Positions 6,533 through 13,983 of a stretch of DNA of 16,121 nt are shown here, piece by piece; the first letter of the stretch is position 1, and every line of letters starts with the position of its first letter. Under the pieces are notes generated by a model. That model ran no database searches. It was not told the DNA's origin and saw nothing but the letters and a program-made list of their open reading frames with translations. The position numbers and the translations under genes were made by a program. The stretch is from Gammaproteobacteria bacterium (GTDB taxonomy: Bacteria; Pseudomonadota; Gammaproteobacteria; SZUA-229): contig JAQICG010000298.1 in NCBI GenBank assembly GCA_027858635.1, positions 1 to 16,121 of the forward strand, read 5' to 3'.

Positions 6533-7710
6533 TGATTCGCACCACACTAGTTTCACTGCTATTCGTTTTACTCACCCCTGCACTGACTCTGGCGGCCGAG
6601 ACACGCGGCACCGGTGACCTCGCCCTGGTGATCGAACGCGCCAGCGGCAGTATTCAGATCATAGAAACCACTGGCAACTCCAGCCTGGGTCGCATCGAAG
6701 GTCTGGGTGATCTGTCGCACGCTTCGGCGGTCTAGTCCCGCGACGAGCGTTACGCCTATATTTTTGGCCGTGATGGCGGCCTCACCAAGGTGGATATGCT
6801 GACGCAGAAAATCGTCAAGCGCATTATGCAGGCAGGTAACAGCATCGGCGGCGCCATCTCCCAGGACGGTACACTGGTGGCGGTTTCCAATTACGAGCCC
6901 GGTGGCGTGAAAATATTTGATGCCGCAACACTGGCACTGGTGGCCGATATTCCGGCAAGCTATGGCGAGGCGAAACAGACCTCAAAAGTCATCGGACTGG
7001 TTGATGCCCCCGGGCAGAAATTTGTTTTCAGCCTGTGGGATGCGGATGAAATCTGGGTGGCCGATATGTCCCGGCCAGACAAGCCCGTGATTCAGAAATT
7101 CAAGGACATCGGTCGCAACCCCTACGATGCGCTGATTTCACCCGATGGCCGTTATTACATTGCCGGTCTGTTCGGCGAAGACGGCATGGCGCTACTCGAT
7201 CTATGGAATCTCGATGCCGGCGTGAAACGCATACTGGACCACTATGGTAAAGGCGAGCAGAAGCTGCCGGTTTATAAAATGCCCCATCTGGAAGGCTGGG
7301 CGATGGCCGGACAGTATGCCTTTGTACCTGCCGTGGGTCGCCACGAAGTACTGGTGATCGACACCCGGAACTGGTCCGAAGCCGGGCGCATTAAAGTACA
7401 CGGCCAGCCGATTTTTGTCATGGCCCGGCCTGATGGCCGCCACGTCTGGGTCAACTTTGCCATACCGAACAACGACACCCTGCAGGTGATTGATACAGAG
7501 TCATTAAAAATCATAAAAACATTACAGCCCGGCAAAGGGGTTTTACACATGGAATTCGAGCCTCGAGGTGAGGAAGTGTGGGCTTCGATACGCGACGATG
7601 ACCAGCTTGTAATTTATGACACAGATACTTTTGAAGAACAGCTAAGGCTACCGGCGAACAAACCCAGTGGTATTTTTTCCACCGCACGCGCGCATAAAAC
7701 CGGCCTCTAA
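6532..7710 (+). pseudogene. nirF: nirF interrupted by one in-frame TAG stop
   Basis: NirF is a periplasmic heme d1 biosynthesis protein with a d1-type beta-propeller related to NirS, reported to act late as dihydro-heme d1 dehydrogenase. The region encodes a signal peptide (residues 1-21) and then an uninterrupted NirF-like sequence of 392 codon positions, about the usual length, except for TAG at 6733-6735 (codon 68). The flanking residues LSHASAV and SRDERYAYIFGRDGGLTKVD join in the same frame with no gap, so this is a base change rather than a frameshift. Restart is possible at GTG 6790 (306 residues), but it would lose the signal peptide and first blades and has no good ribosome site. It overlaps nirC (TAATG) and lies 15 bases before nirDL. 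Options: real nonsense mutation, suppressed stop, or sequence error. Confidence 0.88.
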
Positions 7711-7725
7711 ACAAAGATTATTATT

Positions 7726-8739
7726 GTGGAAGATCTAACTGAAAAACTGCTCAATGACTTTCAACGTAATTTTCCGTTGAACCCGCTGCCATTCGAACAG
7801 ATTGCGATTGCTCTGAACACCAGCACCGAAGTGGTCATCGAAAAACTGAAAGAGCTTCAGGCCAGAGGCGCTGTCAGCCGCGTGGGACCGGTATTTAGCC
7901 CGAACACGGTTGGTGTCAGCACCCTCGCTGCCATGGCGGTACCCGCCGACAAACTGGAACAGGTGGCCGCACAGGTGAGCGCCTACCCGCAGGTGAATCA
8001 TAATTATGAGCGCGAGCATGACTTCAATCTGTGGTTTGTGGCCACGGCTGAAAACAAAGATACCTTGCAACGCACTCTGGCCGACATTGAACGACAATCC
8101 GGATACAAAGTGCTGTCGCTGCCGCTGCTCAAGGAATACCACATCGACCTCGGCTTTCGCATGAACCTGGAAGACCGGGATGATGTCGATGAAATTAAAG
8201 CGACCTCATCAAATACAGCATCCGCTATTCCGGCCATCGAAACACAGCTCGCCAGTGCCGAAGATTTAATCGAAGTCATCCAGCGCGGGCTGCCACTGGT
8301 GGCACGCCCCTATCAGGAAATTGCCGAGCGTCTGGGCTGGTCGGAGCAACTGGTGATTGAAAAACTGCAAACCATGATCAACGGTGGGGTGATCAAACGC
8401 CTCGGCATCGTGGTGCGCCACCATGAACTCGGTTATCGCGCCAACGCCATGGTGGTATGGGATGTGCCTGACGATAAAATAGACAGCCTCGGTGAAAAAC
8501 TGGGCATGCAGGACTGCGTCACTCTCTGCTACCAACGTCCGCGCATGCTGCCCGAGTGGCGCTACAATCTGTTCTGCATGGTGCATGGCCGTGATCGCGA
8601 AGAGGTGCTCGAATGCATCGACACTATGATCGAAGTCCTGGCTCTGGAAAACATCCCGCATACCGTGCTCTTCAGTGGTCGACGCTTCAAACAGCGTGGC
8701 GCGATTTACCGTAACAACCAGCCGCAACTCCGGCACTGA
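7726..8739 (+). CDS. nirDL: NirD-NirL fusion, siroheme decarboxylase subunit
   Basis: A 337-residue fusion of two AsnC/Lrp-like siroheme decarboxylase modules. The N-terminal half (~1-155) is NirD-like: a winged helix, then an RNA-binding-like fold with HNYEREHDFNLWFV. An acidic, Ser/Ala-rich linker (~157-185) leads to the NirL-like half, with VIKRLGIVVRHHELGYRANAM's typical wing and CYQRPRMLPEWRYNLFCMVHG. Together with NirG and NirH it removes the acetate carboxylates of siroheme to give didecarboxysiroheme. Fused NirDL occurs in several denitrifiers, while Pseudomonas aeruginosa has separate genes. The start is GTG 7726 with only a weak ribosome site. The stop is two bases before nirG. Confidence 0.92.
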   Translation: MEDLTEKLLNDFQRNFPLNPLPFEQIAIALNTSTEVVIEKLKELQARGAVSRVGPVFSPNTVGVSTLAAMAVPADKLEQVAAQVSAYPQVNHNYEREHDFNLWFVATAENKDTLQRTLADIERQSGYKVLSLPLLKEYHIDLGFRMNLEDRDDVDEIKATSSNTASAIPAIETQLASAEDLIEVIQRGLPLVARPYQEIAERLGWSEQLVIEKLQTMINGGVIKRLGIVVRHHELGYRANAMVVWDVPDDKIDSLGEKLGMQDCVTLCYQRPRMLPEWRYNLFCMVHGRDREEVLECIDTMIEVLALENIPHTVLFSGRRFKQRGAIYRNNQPQLRH

Positions 8740-8741
8740 TC

Positions 8742-9185
8742 ATGGACGCGTTGGACAGAAATATTATCAACACGCTACAGCACGATTTCCCCGTCTGTGA
8801 TCGCCCTTTTGCCGTACTGGCAGAAACCCTGCACAGTACTGAAGATGAACTGATAGCCCGTGTACAAACGATGCTGGACAGCGGCCTGCTGACCCGCTTT
8901 GGCCCGATGTACAACGCGGTGAATATGGGTGGCGCGCTCAGCCTGTGCGCCATGAAGGTGCCTGAAGAGCGATTCGACGAAGTCACTGCACAGGTCAATG
9001 CTTTTGCCGAAGTCGCCCATAATTACCAGCGCGATCATGAAATGAATATGTGGTTTGTGCTGGCGACTGAAACCCAGCAGGAACTTGAAAACACACTCGC
9101 TGCCATTGCAGACCGCACCGGCATTCCCGTCTACAACATGCCCAAGCAAAAGGAATTTTTTGTCGGCCTGCACTTCAAAGCCTGA
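8742..9185 (+). CDS. nirG: Siroheme decarboxylase subunit NirG
   Basis: A 147-residue AsnC/Lrp-like protein of the NirD/NirG type. It has an N-terminal winged helix (DALDRNIINTLQHDFPVCDR) and, in the second domain, HNYQRDHEMNMWFV, the conserved His/Arg motif also seen in the NirD half of the preceding gene. It acts in the NirDLGH siroheme decarboxylase complex in the cytoplasm. The ATG is two bases after the nirDL stop and seven bases separate its stop from the next ATG, so it is tightly packed in the operon. It resembles the first half of NirDL, as expected for this duplicated family. Confidence 0.92.
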   Translation: MDALDRNIINTLQHDFPVCDRPFAVLAETLHSTEDELIARVQTMLDSGLLTRFGPMYNAVNMGGALSLCAMKVPEERFDEVTAQVNAFAEVAHNYQRDHEMNMWFVLATETQQELENTLAAIADRTGIPVYNMPKQKEFFVGLHFKA

Positions 9186-9192
9186 AGACAGG

Positions 9193-9729
9193 ATGACTGA
9201 GATGTGCCAGGCGGTAAAACACAATCCCCTGAAGAAGGATGAACGGCAACTTGCAGAGCTTGACCGTCGCATTGTGCTGGCCACACAGTCCGGCTTGCCG
9301 GTGGCGGCTGAGCCCTATCGCATCATCGCCGAACAGCTGGGCATTAATACGCAGTTGCTCATGGACAGACTGGAGGCGATGAAAGCCGATCACCGCATTC
9401 GCCGCATCGGCGTTGTCCCCAACCATTACAAACTGGGCTATACCGCCAATGGCATGTCGGTATGGGATGTGGACGACACCTTTATTGATGAAGCCGGCGA
9501 ACAGCTGGGGCAGCTCGACATGGTCACACACTGCTACCAGCGCCCGCGTTTCCCACCCGAATGGACATACAATTTATTCGCCATGGTGCACGGTCACGAC
9601 CGTGACGAGGTGCTGCAGAAAGTGTCACAGATCGCGGATTTATTGGGCAACAGAGCCCGCAAGCACGATATACTGTTCAGCACGCGCATACTCAAAAAAA
9701 CCGGCTTACGCCTGAAAGACAAAGGATAA
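9193..9729 (+). CDS. nirH: Siroheme decarboxylase subunit NirH
   Basis: A 178-residue AsnC/Lrp-like protein of the NirL/NirH type with CYQRPRFPPEWTYNLFAMVHG, matching the NirL half of NirDL. It is a partner of NirG in siroheme decarboxylation. The longest open frame extends upstream to 9055 inside nirG, but conserved sequence starts only after DERQLAELDRRIV. I chose ATG 9193, with GAAG five bases upstream. ATG 9202 is almost as good because CAGGA lies eight bases before it. The stop is six bases before nirJ. Confidence 0.92.
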   Translation: MTEMCQAVKHNPLKKDERQLAELDRRIVLATQSGLPVAAEPYRIIAEQLGINTQLLMDRLEAMKADHRIRRIGVVPNHYKLGYTANGMSVWDVDDTFIDEAGEQLGQLDMVTHCYQRPRFPPEWTYNLFAMVHGHDRDEVLQKVSQIADLLGNRARKHDILFSTRILKKTGLRLKDKG

Positions 9730-9735
9730 CAAACT

Positions 9736-10935
9736 ATGTTTCGTATCTCACAGTACATGCAACAACTGGTTAGTCCCACTGAGACCCCGGCCCCGCGCAA
9801 ACCCACCGGCCCGGTTGTTATCTGGAATCTGATAAGACGCTGTAACCTGACCTGCAAACACTGTTACGCCACCTCTGCGGACAAAGACTTTCCGGGTGAA
9901 TTAAACACCGAAAAAGTGTTCAGCGTCATGGATGATCTCAAGTCTTTCGGTGTGCCGGTACTCATCCTCTCGGGCGGCGAACCATTAATGCGCCCTGACA
10001 TTTTTGAAATTTCCCACCATGCTAAGGACATGGGTTTTTATGTCGGGCTTTCAACCAACGGCACTCTGATTTCTGAAGACAACATTCAGGATATCGTCGA
10101 CGTGGGCTATAACTACGTCGGCATCAGCATCGACGGCATGCGTGAAACCCACGATAAATTCAGACGCAAGCAGGGCTCCTTCGATGAAGCCATGCAGGGT
10201 ATTCGTTTATGTCACCAGGCGGGCATAAAAGTGGGGCTGCGCTACACCCTGACTCAGGACAACAAACAGGACTTCCCCGCTCTGCTCAAATTGATGGACG
10301 ACGAAGGCATCGACAAGTTCTACCTGTCGCATCTCAACTACGCCGGCCGCGGCAACAAGAACCGGCGCGATGACCTGCATCACCAAATGACGCGCGAAGC
10401 CATGAACCTGATGCTCGAAACCTGCCTCGCGGATATCAAATCTGGACGCCAACGTGAATTCGTCACCGGCAATAATGATGCCGATGGTGCCTACATGCTA
10501 CTGTGGGCGCGAGAAAACATGCCCGAACATGCCGACCATCTCGAACAGTTGTTAATGCAGTGGGGTGGAAATTCGTCGGGCGTGAACATCTCCAACATCG
10601 ACAACATCGGCAATGTGCATCCGGACACCATGTGGTGGGAGTACACCATCGGTAACGTCAAGGAGCGCCCGTTCTCGGAAATATGGATGGATACAACCGA
10701 TCCGCTAATGGCCGGTCTCAAGCTCAAGGAACGCCCGGTCGAAGGTCGCTGCGCGCCCTGCGCTTATCGCAATATCTGCGGCGGGAACACGCGCACACGC
10801 GCCTGGCAGCTCACCAATAATTTCTGGGCGGAAGACCCCGGTTGTTATCTCGACAATGATGAGATCGGGGTAGATGAAGATCAGCAACGCCTGCAACTCA
10901 CCGCTTATTCGCGCCGAGTGAGCTTCAATAGCTAA
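9736..10935 (+). CDS. nirJ: Radical-SAM heme d1 biosynthesis protein NirJ
   Basis: A 399-residue cytoplasmic radical-SAM enzyme that acts on the propionate side chains of didecarboxysiroheme during heme d1 formation. The N-terminal cluster motif is C36-NLT-C40-KH-C43, followed by the SAM-binding LSGGEPLMR and STNGTLI segments. The C-terminal SPASM-type region has C339, C342, C348 and C370 (GRCAPCAYRNICGG; EDPGC) for an additional [4Fe-4S] cluster. This layout and length match NirJ. It is the last gene of the nirECF-DL-G-H-J operon, with no strong terminator after it; a weak CTAA/TTAG stem and a T-run lie just past the stop. Confidence 0.94.
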   Translation: MFRISQYMQQLVSPTETPAPRKPTGPVVIWNLIRRCNLTCKHCYATSADKDFPGELNTEKVFSVMDDLKSFGVPVLILSGGEPLMRPDIFEISHHAKDMGFYVGLSTNGTLISEDNIQDIVDVGYNYVGISIDGMRETHDKFRRKQGSFDEAMQGIRLCHQAGIKVGLRYTLTQDNKQDFPALLKLMDDEGIDKFYLSHLNYAGRGNKNRRDDLHHQMTREAMNLMLETCLADIKSGRQREFVTGNNDADGAYMLLWARENMPEHADHLEQLLMQWGGNSSGVNISNIDNIGNVHPDTMWWEYTIGNVKERPFSEIWMDTTDPLMAGLKLKERPVEGRCAPCAYRNICGGNTRTRAWQLTNNFWAEDPGCYLDNDEIGVDEDQQRLQLTAYSRRVSFNS

Positions 10936-11004
10936 GCCGATTAGTTTTTATTATTCGTTATAAGTTACATTTTTTCAAGTTCGAATAAACTGTCAGTTTA
11001 TGTC

Positions 11005-11046
11005 TATGCCAATGATCAGGGTTACATTGTAAAAAGCAGGTATAAT
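11005..11046 (+). promoter_or_regulatory. Possible activator-dependent promoter before the DUF420 gene
   Basis: A consensus -10, TATAAT (11041-11046), preceded by GG, lies 70 bases before the GTG start at 11116, with no good -35 at 17 bases. A very degenerate FNR-like site, ATGCC-AATG-ATCAG (11006-11019), is centred 28.5 bases upstream of it. Just before this is a dyad with 8-base arms, ATAAACTG-T-CAGTTTAT (10985-11001), which could be an operator. Confidence 0.35.
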
Positions 11047-11115
11047 CAAAAACTAATAACATCCCCTTGAAACCAACTATAAATTTTAATGATAACCGGC
11101 ATTGCATAATCTATC

Positions 11116-11556
11116 GTGACTATCGAAACATTAATCCCTTATCTTCCGCACGTGCAGGCATTATTAAATGCGCTGGCAGCCATCTTGCTATTGAGCGGCT
11201 TTTATCATATAAAAAAGAAGAACCTCCGTGCCCACCAGATATGCATGACTGCAACCCTGATTACTTCTGCCATTTTTTTACTGTCCTATTCCATATATCA
11301 TATTAATGTTGGCTTCCACCCATTCGCCGGAACGGGAATAATAAGGCCTGTTTATTTTACAATTCTCAGTACGCATGTCATTCTCGCCATGCTACTCGTG
11401 CCTCTGGTTATTACCACCGCGACACTTGCATTACGGGGCAACATCAAACAACATCCTCGCATAGCGCGCTGGACCTTACCTGTCTGGTTGTATGTTTCGA
11501 TTACCGGGGTCGTGATATATCTGTTCGTTTTCCATATGTATCCGCAACAGCTATAA
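11116..11556 (+). CDS. DUF420 (YozB/CtaM-like) membrane protein
   Basis: A 146-residue protein with four transmembrane segments (~14-30, 46-62, 80-104, 122-140). The conserved residues of the DUF420 family are clear: H12 and N18 in the first helix, KKKNLRAHQ (H40), LLSYSIYHINVGFHPFAGTG (H62), RPVYFTILSTHVILAM (H87), HPRIARWTLPVW (H113), and SITGVVIY near the end. DUF420 proteins are linked to heme-copper oxidase maturation (YozB/CtaM in Firmicutes), which suits an SCO protein and a heme-copper subunit I encoded nearby on the other strand. The start is GTG 11116; its ribosome site is poor, so the start is less sure than the identity. Confidence 0.85.
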   Translation: MTIETLIPYLPHVQALLNALAAILLLSGFYHIKKKNLRAHQICMTATLITSAIFLLSYSIYHINVGFHPFAGTGIIRPVYFTILSTHVILAMLLVPLVITTATLALRGNIKQHPRIARWTLPVWLYVSITGVVIYLFVFHMYPQQL

Positions 11557-11629
11557 AACTCAAACAAAATTTCCAGACGAGCATGCGGCTCCTGGATGAA
11601 TCATTTAAATAAGACGAGATTTTTTAATT

Positions 11630-11812
11630 ATGGAATTTGTTTATTTTACAACAGCAGGCTTAGTGCTCTACTTTGGATCAAGCTGGATTCTCACCCGCGT
11701 TGAACAGGCTCGAGGAAAACAGTTCAAACATCGCGACCTGGTGTTCTTTGCCATTATTTTTGTTCTGGCAATAAGCTCATTTAATCTGATTCAATATCTG
11801 GCCACTAAATAA
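11630..11812 (+). CDS. 60-residue membrane protein, unknown function
   Basis: ATG 11630, preceded by a GACGAG-like ribosome site about 12 bases away. The protein has two predicted transmembrane helices (~3-21 and ~37-57) joined by a basic loop, RVEQARGKQFKHRD. It lies 73 bases after the DUF420 gene on the same strand and ends 29 bases before a convergent gene. The balanced helix-loop-helix layout suggests a real small protein, perhaps an accessory subunit of a membrane complex, but I do not recognise a family. Confidence 0.6.
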   Translation: MEFVYFTTAGLVLYFGSSWILTRVEQARGKQFKHRDLVFFAIIFVLAISSFNLIQYLATK

Positions 11813-11815
11813 GAC

Positions 11816-11854
11816 TGTTATCAGGATTCATACCACACGAGTTATCTGATAACA
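11816..11854. terminator. Inverted repeat between convergent genes
   Basis: TGTTATCAG (11816-11824) and CTGATAACA (11846-11854) form a 9-bp stem with a 21-base loop, spanning the ends of the two converging genes. There is no clear T run on either side, so function as a bidirectional terminator is tentative. Confidence 0.3.
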
Positions 11855-12354
11855 AAACCCCGGCCGGATTCAAAACCAATCAACAATATCTCAGCTGGTG
11901 CAATCTCCACATCCTGGCTGAAATGATGGGTAAAACCCTCTTTAAGCACACTGTCATCCATCTTTATGGCGAGATGATGGCTGCCTGCAGATACCTTTAG
12001 GGTGTGGTAGATATCAATACCACTGTCCTTGTAGAGTCCTGGTGCTTCAGCCTTATGTGAATACATCGGTTGTCCGTCAAGCAGCACCTCGATAATGACC
12101 GGTGAGCGTTCCCGTGAGCATTCCATAGGTGCTCTCATGTTGGGTGGTAATGCCATCAATTCTTCCTGGCTGCGCCTCTGACACAGCTCTTTTAACTCAC
12201 CCGCATGGCTGATAGAAATTGTGATGATCGCTTCATCCTCAGCTAACTGCCGATAAGAAGGCGAGGTTGAGAAGTAGCCGATTAACGCGATAAAAACAGC
12301 ATAGTTAATCGCCTGTAAAGCATACCTGATAAATTTATTTTGTGAATTAAACAT
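11842..12354 (-). CDS. Membrane-anchored protein coupled to the cytochrome b fusion, unknown function
   Basis: A 170-residue protein with one N-terminal transmembrane helix (~11-28, YALQAINYAVFIALIGYF) and a predicted periplasmic, beta-rich domain. Two cysteines (C58, C79) could form a disulfide or bind a metal. The segments SPVIIEVLLDGQPMYSH and KVSAGSHHLAIKMDDS resemble edge strands of a beta sandwich. Its ATG overlaps the stop of the upstream gene by eight bases (ATGTTTAA), so it is translationally coupled and almost certainly works with the cytochrome b–ferredoxin–MvhD protein. I cannot assign a family or reaction. Confidence 0.8.
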   Translation of the reverse strand: MFNSQNKFIRYALQAINYAVFIALIGYFSTSPSYRQLAEDEAIITISISHAGELKELCQRRSQEELMALPPNMRAPMECSRERSPVIIEVLLDGQPMYSHKAEAPGLYKDSGIDIYHTLKVSAGSHHLAIKMDDSVLKEGFTHHFSQDVEIAPAEILLIGFESGRGFVIR

Positions 12355-13909
12355 CTGGCGACTCTTTAATTTCTGCCTGTTCAGGCCGATCAGTTTGCTC
12401 GGTTATCGCCAGTAACTCATGGCGAAAAACCTCCAGCTCTTTTTCAATTAATTTTTTATCCGTTTCAGCGCCACCGAATACTTTAATGCGACGCCGATCA
12501 GCACGGCTCCTGAGTATCGGTTTGCGCTCACCGGAAAATCGTTTATCAAGCCAGAGGTTGCCGAAACGGTAGAAACAGTCATTGTGGCGACAGCCGACTA
12601 TCATCACGCCATCTGCACCCTTCTTTAATGCATATTCAACCAGTGAGGGCGGAATCATGCCGCTACAAATCAACTTCACACTTCCGGTTTCATTGTTATC
12701 GAGCTGCTTGACATTAAACCCGTGCTCGCAGCCGATCAGAAGAACATTGGCGGAACCGGTCATTGCTGCCACCGCCTGTTCGGTCAAGGTGCGCACTTTA
12801 TCGACTGGCAACGATGGCATATCAATGCCTGTTTTCAGCTCTTCGTTAGACTGCCCGAATGGATTTGAGGAGGGACACGAGCCCATACAGATTCCACAGG
12901 ATGCACAAAGGGCGGGATCGACAACAACTTCCTTTTCAAATTTTCTGCCGTCAGTACGTGCCTGCACTGAAATCGCTTCGAAGGGGCAGTCATCAAAACA
13001 CAGCTCACAACCATTGCAGTGCGCGAGATCAACCACCGCAGCGGGGGCACCTTTCTTTGTCGGTAGCATTGGCAGCAGCATCAATATAACTGTGATGGCG
13101 GTTGCCAGCATCCAGGTCTTGCCTTCTGACCAGTAATCCATCAGCGGGTAGGCGTTCAGGTAGAACCAGTCGAGCTCCAGTACCGTTGGCATTGAACTCA
13201 AATTGGCCGGGGCGTGACTTACTGCCGGCTTGATGAATGACAATGCCAGCAGGGCTAAAAAACAGCCTATCGCCAGCCCGCGTGGTGGATTTATATTAAC
13301 GTTCGAAAGTCGTTTGACGTGCAGCCATAACAGGAAAAACAGTATCAGCGGCTGGCCCAGAAGGTGCAAAAATTCTATAAGAATAAAGAATCGGTCCGTC
13401 ATCTGCCCTTGCAGGAAGTTGCTGGCCATGGAACCGGAAAATATCGGCAGGGTGTCCAGCAGCCTTGCTGAACCAATGGCCACATATTGCGCCAGTTCAT
13501 CCCATACCAGCCAGTAGCCCGTGATACCCAGCGTCACTACCAGCCAGAGTGTTGGCAAGCCTGATACCCAGGAAAACCAGCGGGCACCGTGATAACGGCC
13601 CGAGGCCAGCTCTTTGAACAGGTGCATCAGAATGGTAATAATCGCAGCATCGGAAGCGTAACGATGCAGGCTTCGCATCACACCTGCCGCATACCACTGA
13701 TCGTGAGTGATATATTCGACAGAGTCATAAGCGCCATCGATACTGCCATGAAAAAACCCAAACAGATAAAGACCCGTAACCAGAATGATCCAGAACAAAA
13801 GGAATGTCAGTGAGCCCAGATGGTACATTGGATTCCAATGTGTACCAAAAGAAATATTAAACCAGGATTCCAGAGCCAGATAGGCTCTCTTCATAGGATT
13901 GATCAACAC
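12347..13909 (-). CDS. Cytochrome b–di-[4Fe-4S] ferredoxin–MvhD-like fusion
   Basis: A 520-residue three-part membrane redox protein. Residues ~1-280 are a cytochrome b/b6 N-terminal-type domain: heme ligands H82/H96 (13 residues between) and H182/H197 (14 between, as in cytochrome b6), with helices around 31-50, 84-100, 120-137, 173-197, 211-225 and 265-282. Next is a bacterial ferredoxin with two clusters: C298/C301/C304/C308 and C335/C338/C341/C345. Residues ~385-475 match the MvhD/FrhD 'hydrogenase iron-sulfur subunit' family (IGCEHG, ICSGMIPPSLVEYALKKGADGV, VGCRHNDCFYRFGN; C394, C415, C440, C445). MvhD normally passes electrons to heterodisulfide reductase; here it is fused to a quinone-side cytochrome. 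The start is GTG 13909, or possibly ATG 13894. An FNR-type box precedes it. The reaction is unknown. Confidence 0.88.
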   Translation of the reverse strand: MLINPMKRAYLALESWFNISFGTHWNPMYHLGSLTFLLFWIILVTGLYLFGFFHGSIDGAYDSVEYITHDQWYAAGVMRSLHRYASDAAIITILMHLFKELASGRYHGARWFSWVSGLPTLWLVVTLGITGYWLVWDELAQYVAIGSARLLDTLPIFSGSMASNFLQGQMTDRFFILIEFLHLLGQPLILFFLLWLHVKRLSNVNINPPRGLAIGCFLALLALSFIKPAVSHAPANLSSMPTVLELDWFYLNAYPLMDYWSEGKTWMLATAITVILMLLPMLPTKKGAPAAVVDLAHCNGCELCFDDCPFEAISVQARTDGRKFEKEVVVDPALCASCGICMGSCPSSNPFGQSNEELKTGIDMPSLPVDKVRTLTEQAVAAMTGSANVLLIGCEHGFNVKQLDNNETGSVKLICSGMIPPSLVEYALKKGADGVMIVGCRHNDCFYRFGNLWLDKRFSGERKPILRSRADRRRIKVFGGAETDKKLIEKELEVFRHELLAITEQTDRPEQAEIKESPDV

Positions 13910-13940
13910 AGAATTTTTCTCTCAAATGAATGGACGGAGA

Positions 13941-13983
13941 ATTTTAGCACTTTGCTATATTAGTCTCTAATGATGCATATCAA
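13941..13983 (-). promoter_or_regulatory. FNR/DNR box and promoter of the cytochrome b fusion gene
   Basis: On the minus strand, TTGAT-ATGC-ATCAT (13983-13970) matches the FNR/DNR consensus at 9 of 10 defined positions. A -10-like TAAAAT (13946-13941) begins 30.5 bases after the centre, as expected for a class II site. The box contains the TGA stop of the upstream SCO gene. It predicts transcription starting near 13934, separately from the SCO gene. Confidence 0.75.

Noticed and set aside
9055..9192. N-terminal extension of nirH into nirG
   Set aside because: The extra residues are an out-of-frame reading of nirG. Homology begins only after about residue 10 of the ATG 9193 start.
12582..13136. 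184-residue plus-strand open frame
   Set aside because: It is antisense to the ferredoxin/MvhD part of the cytochrome b fusion, which has clear cysteine motifs. The frame is a shadow.
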